Positions 5,890 to 6,170 of a stretch of DNA of 6,170 nucleotides are shown piece by piece (within the stretch, counting starts at the first letter, position 1; each line of letters opens with the position of its first letter). This DNA is from Clostridia bacterium (lineage in GTDB: Bacteria > Bacillota > Clostridia > Oscillospirales > CAG-272): the NCBI GenBank assembly GCA_017559555.1, contig JAFYRH010000212.1, forward strand, positions 1 through 6,170, given 5' to 3'. The position numbers and the translations under genes were made by a program. Below the pieces are notes generated by a model. That model searched no databases. It saw nothing but the letters and a program-made list of their open reading frames with translations, and was not told the origin of the DNA.

Positions 5890-5917
5890 ATTATAGCATA
5901 TTTTGGAGAAAAGTCAA
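5890..5917 (-). promoter_or_regulatory. Strong sigma-A-type promoter of the small membrane protein gene
   Basis: Read on the minus strand, TTGACT (5917-5912) and TATAAT (5895-5890) are 16 bp apart, and TG at 5898-5897 gives an extended -10 (TGCTATAAT). Transcription should begin near 5883, leaving only about 17 nt before the ATG, so the GGTGGTGA ribosome binding site is at the very 5' end of the transcript. Confidence 0.88.
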
Positions 5918-5924
5918 GGGGAAC

Positions 5925-5997
5925 TTGTAGGGGAGGGGTCTCCCCTCCCGAAAAAATCAATTTTCCAAAAGCGGGAGGCGAAACGCCTCCCCTACAA
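5925..5997. repeat. Miniature element with 12-bp terminal inverted repeats
   Basis: The ends TTGTAGGGGAGG (5925-5936) and CCTCCCCTACAA (5986-5997) are perfect inverted repeats. Inside each end is a further hairpin: 5931-5938/5942-5949 and 5973-5980/5984-5991 (AAA loop). The AT-rich centre (5951-5970) is unpaired. TTGTAGGGG-type ends resemble, from memory, an abundant intergenic repeat family in gut Clostridia. It begins 8 bp outside the -35 box of the minus-strand promoter. It has no coding capacity. Confidence 0.72.
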
Positions 5998-6170
5998 AAA
6001 ACGATGCGATTTTACGTTAGGATGTTCGCACTGCGTGCGAAGATTCGCTCGCTCTCCGCTTGAGCGAAGGGGCCGGTGCCCACGACAGCCCGTTTTTATT
6101 TGTCGTTTTCGCGGGGCGTCGAAGGCGCCGCCCCCAACCGCGCATCCACAACGCTTAGAAACATCGGTGC
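5998..6170. other. Non-coding, hairpin-rich region to the window edge
   Basis: No convincing gene is seen on either strand. Short stems are present at 6025-6031/6035-6041 (TGC loop), 6044-6050/6062-6068, and 6113-6118/6129-6134. GC content rises clearly after about 6069 compared with the coding genes. The GGGGCCGGTGCCCACGACAG and GGGGCGTCGAAGGCGCCGCC stretches look like parts of intergenic repeats rather than coding sequence. A gene may begin just outside the window. Confidence 0.55.

Overview
The window looks like a piece of chromosome from a strict or nearly strict anaerobe of the Firmicutes, most likely an uncultured gut-type Clostridia. This is inferred from the gene set (Clostridia/Moorella-style flavodiiron protein, two-iron superoxide reductase, rubredoxin, fermentative D-lactate dehydrogenase, SDR-type fructuronate reductase), from strong AGGAGG-type ribosome binding sites and sigma-A-type promoters, and from several hairpin-rich intergenic repeats of a kind I associate with gut Clostridia genomes. 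The exact genus cannot be read from the sequence.

Region by region: positions 1-1285 hold the end of a hexuronate (glucuronate) catabolic operon, with the last 144 residues of mannonate dehydratase UxuA and a complete SDR-family fructuronate reductase UxuB. Positions 1286-1587 are intergenic, with a composite of near-perfect hairpins (1303-1440) followed by an AT-rich promoter region. A sigma-A-type promoter at 1514-1543 drives D-lactate dehydrogenase (1588-2622), closely followed on the same strand by a four-domain flavodiiron protein (2649-4439) and a desulfoferrodoxin/superoxide reductase (4473-4853). A roughly 106-bp hairpin-rich element (4917-5022) separates these from a 53-residue rubredoxin (5070-5231). 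After the rubredoxin comes a regular array of small hairpins punctuated by ATATCGA, then a bidirectional terminator (5384-5409). A small two-helix membrane protein of unknown function is encoded on the minus strand (5420-5866) from its own strong promoter. The rest (about 5925-6170) is more repeat-like, hairpin-rich DNA without a convincing gene.

How the genes fit together: UxuB reduces fructuronate to mannonate and UxuA dehydrates it to 2-keto-3-deoxygluconate. The central cluster is a reductive oxygen-defence set. The flavodiiron protein should reduce O2 (or NO) and carries its own flavin-reductase and rubredoxin modules, so it may take electrons directly from NAD(P)H. Superoxide reductase removes superoxide, and the separate rubredoxin is a likely electron donor to it. 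D-lactate dehydrogenase in front of them also consumes NADH, so the cluster may combine NADH disposal with oxygen removal; that link is inference from gene order.

The most interesting points are the FprA-Hrb-rubredoxin fusion with a shortened iron-ligand spacing, the four-cysteine tail on the lactate dehydrogenase, the hairpin/ATATCGA array, a GAAC-N4-GTTC dyad in front of the rubredoxin gene, and four unlike hairpin-rich repeats packed into the intergenic spaces of 6 kb.
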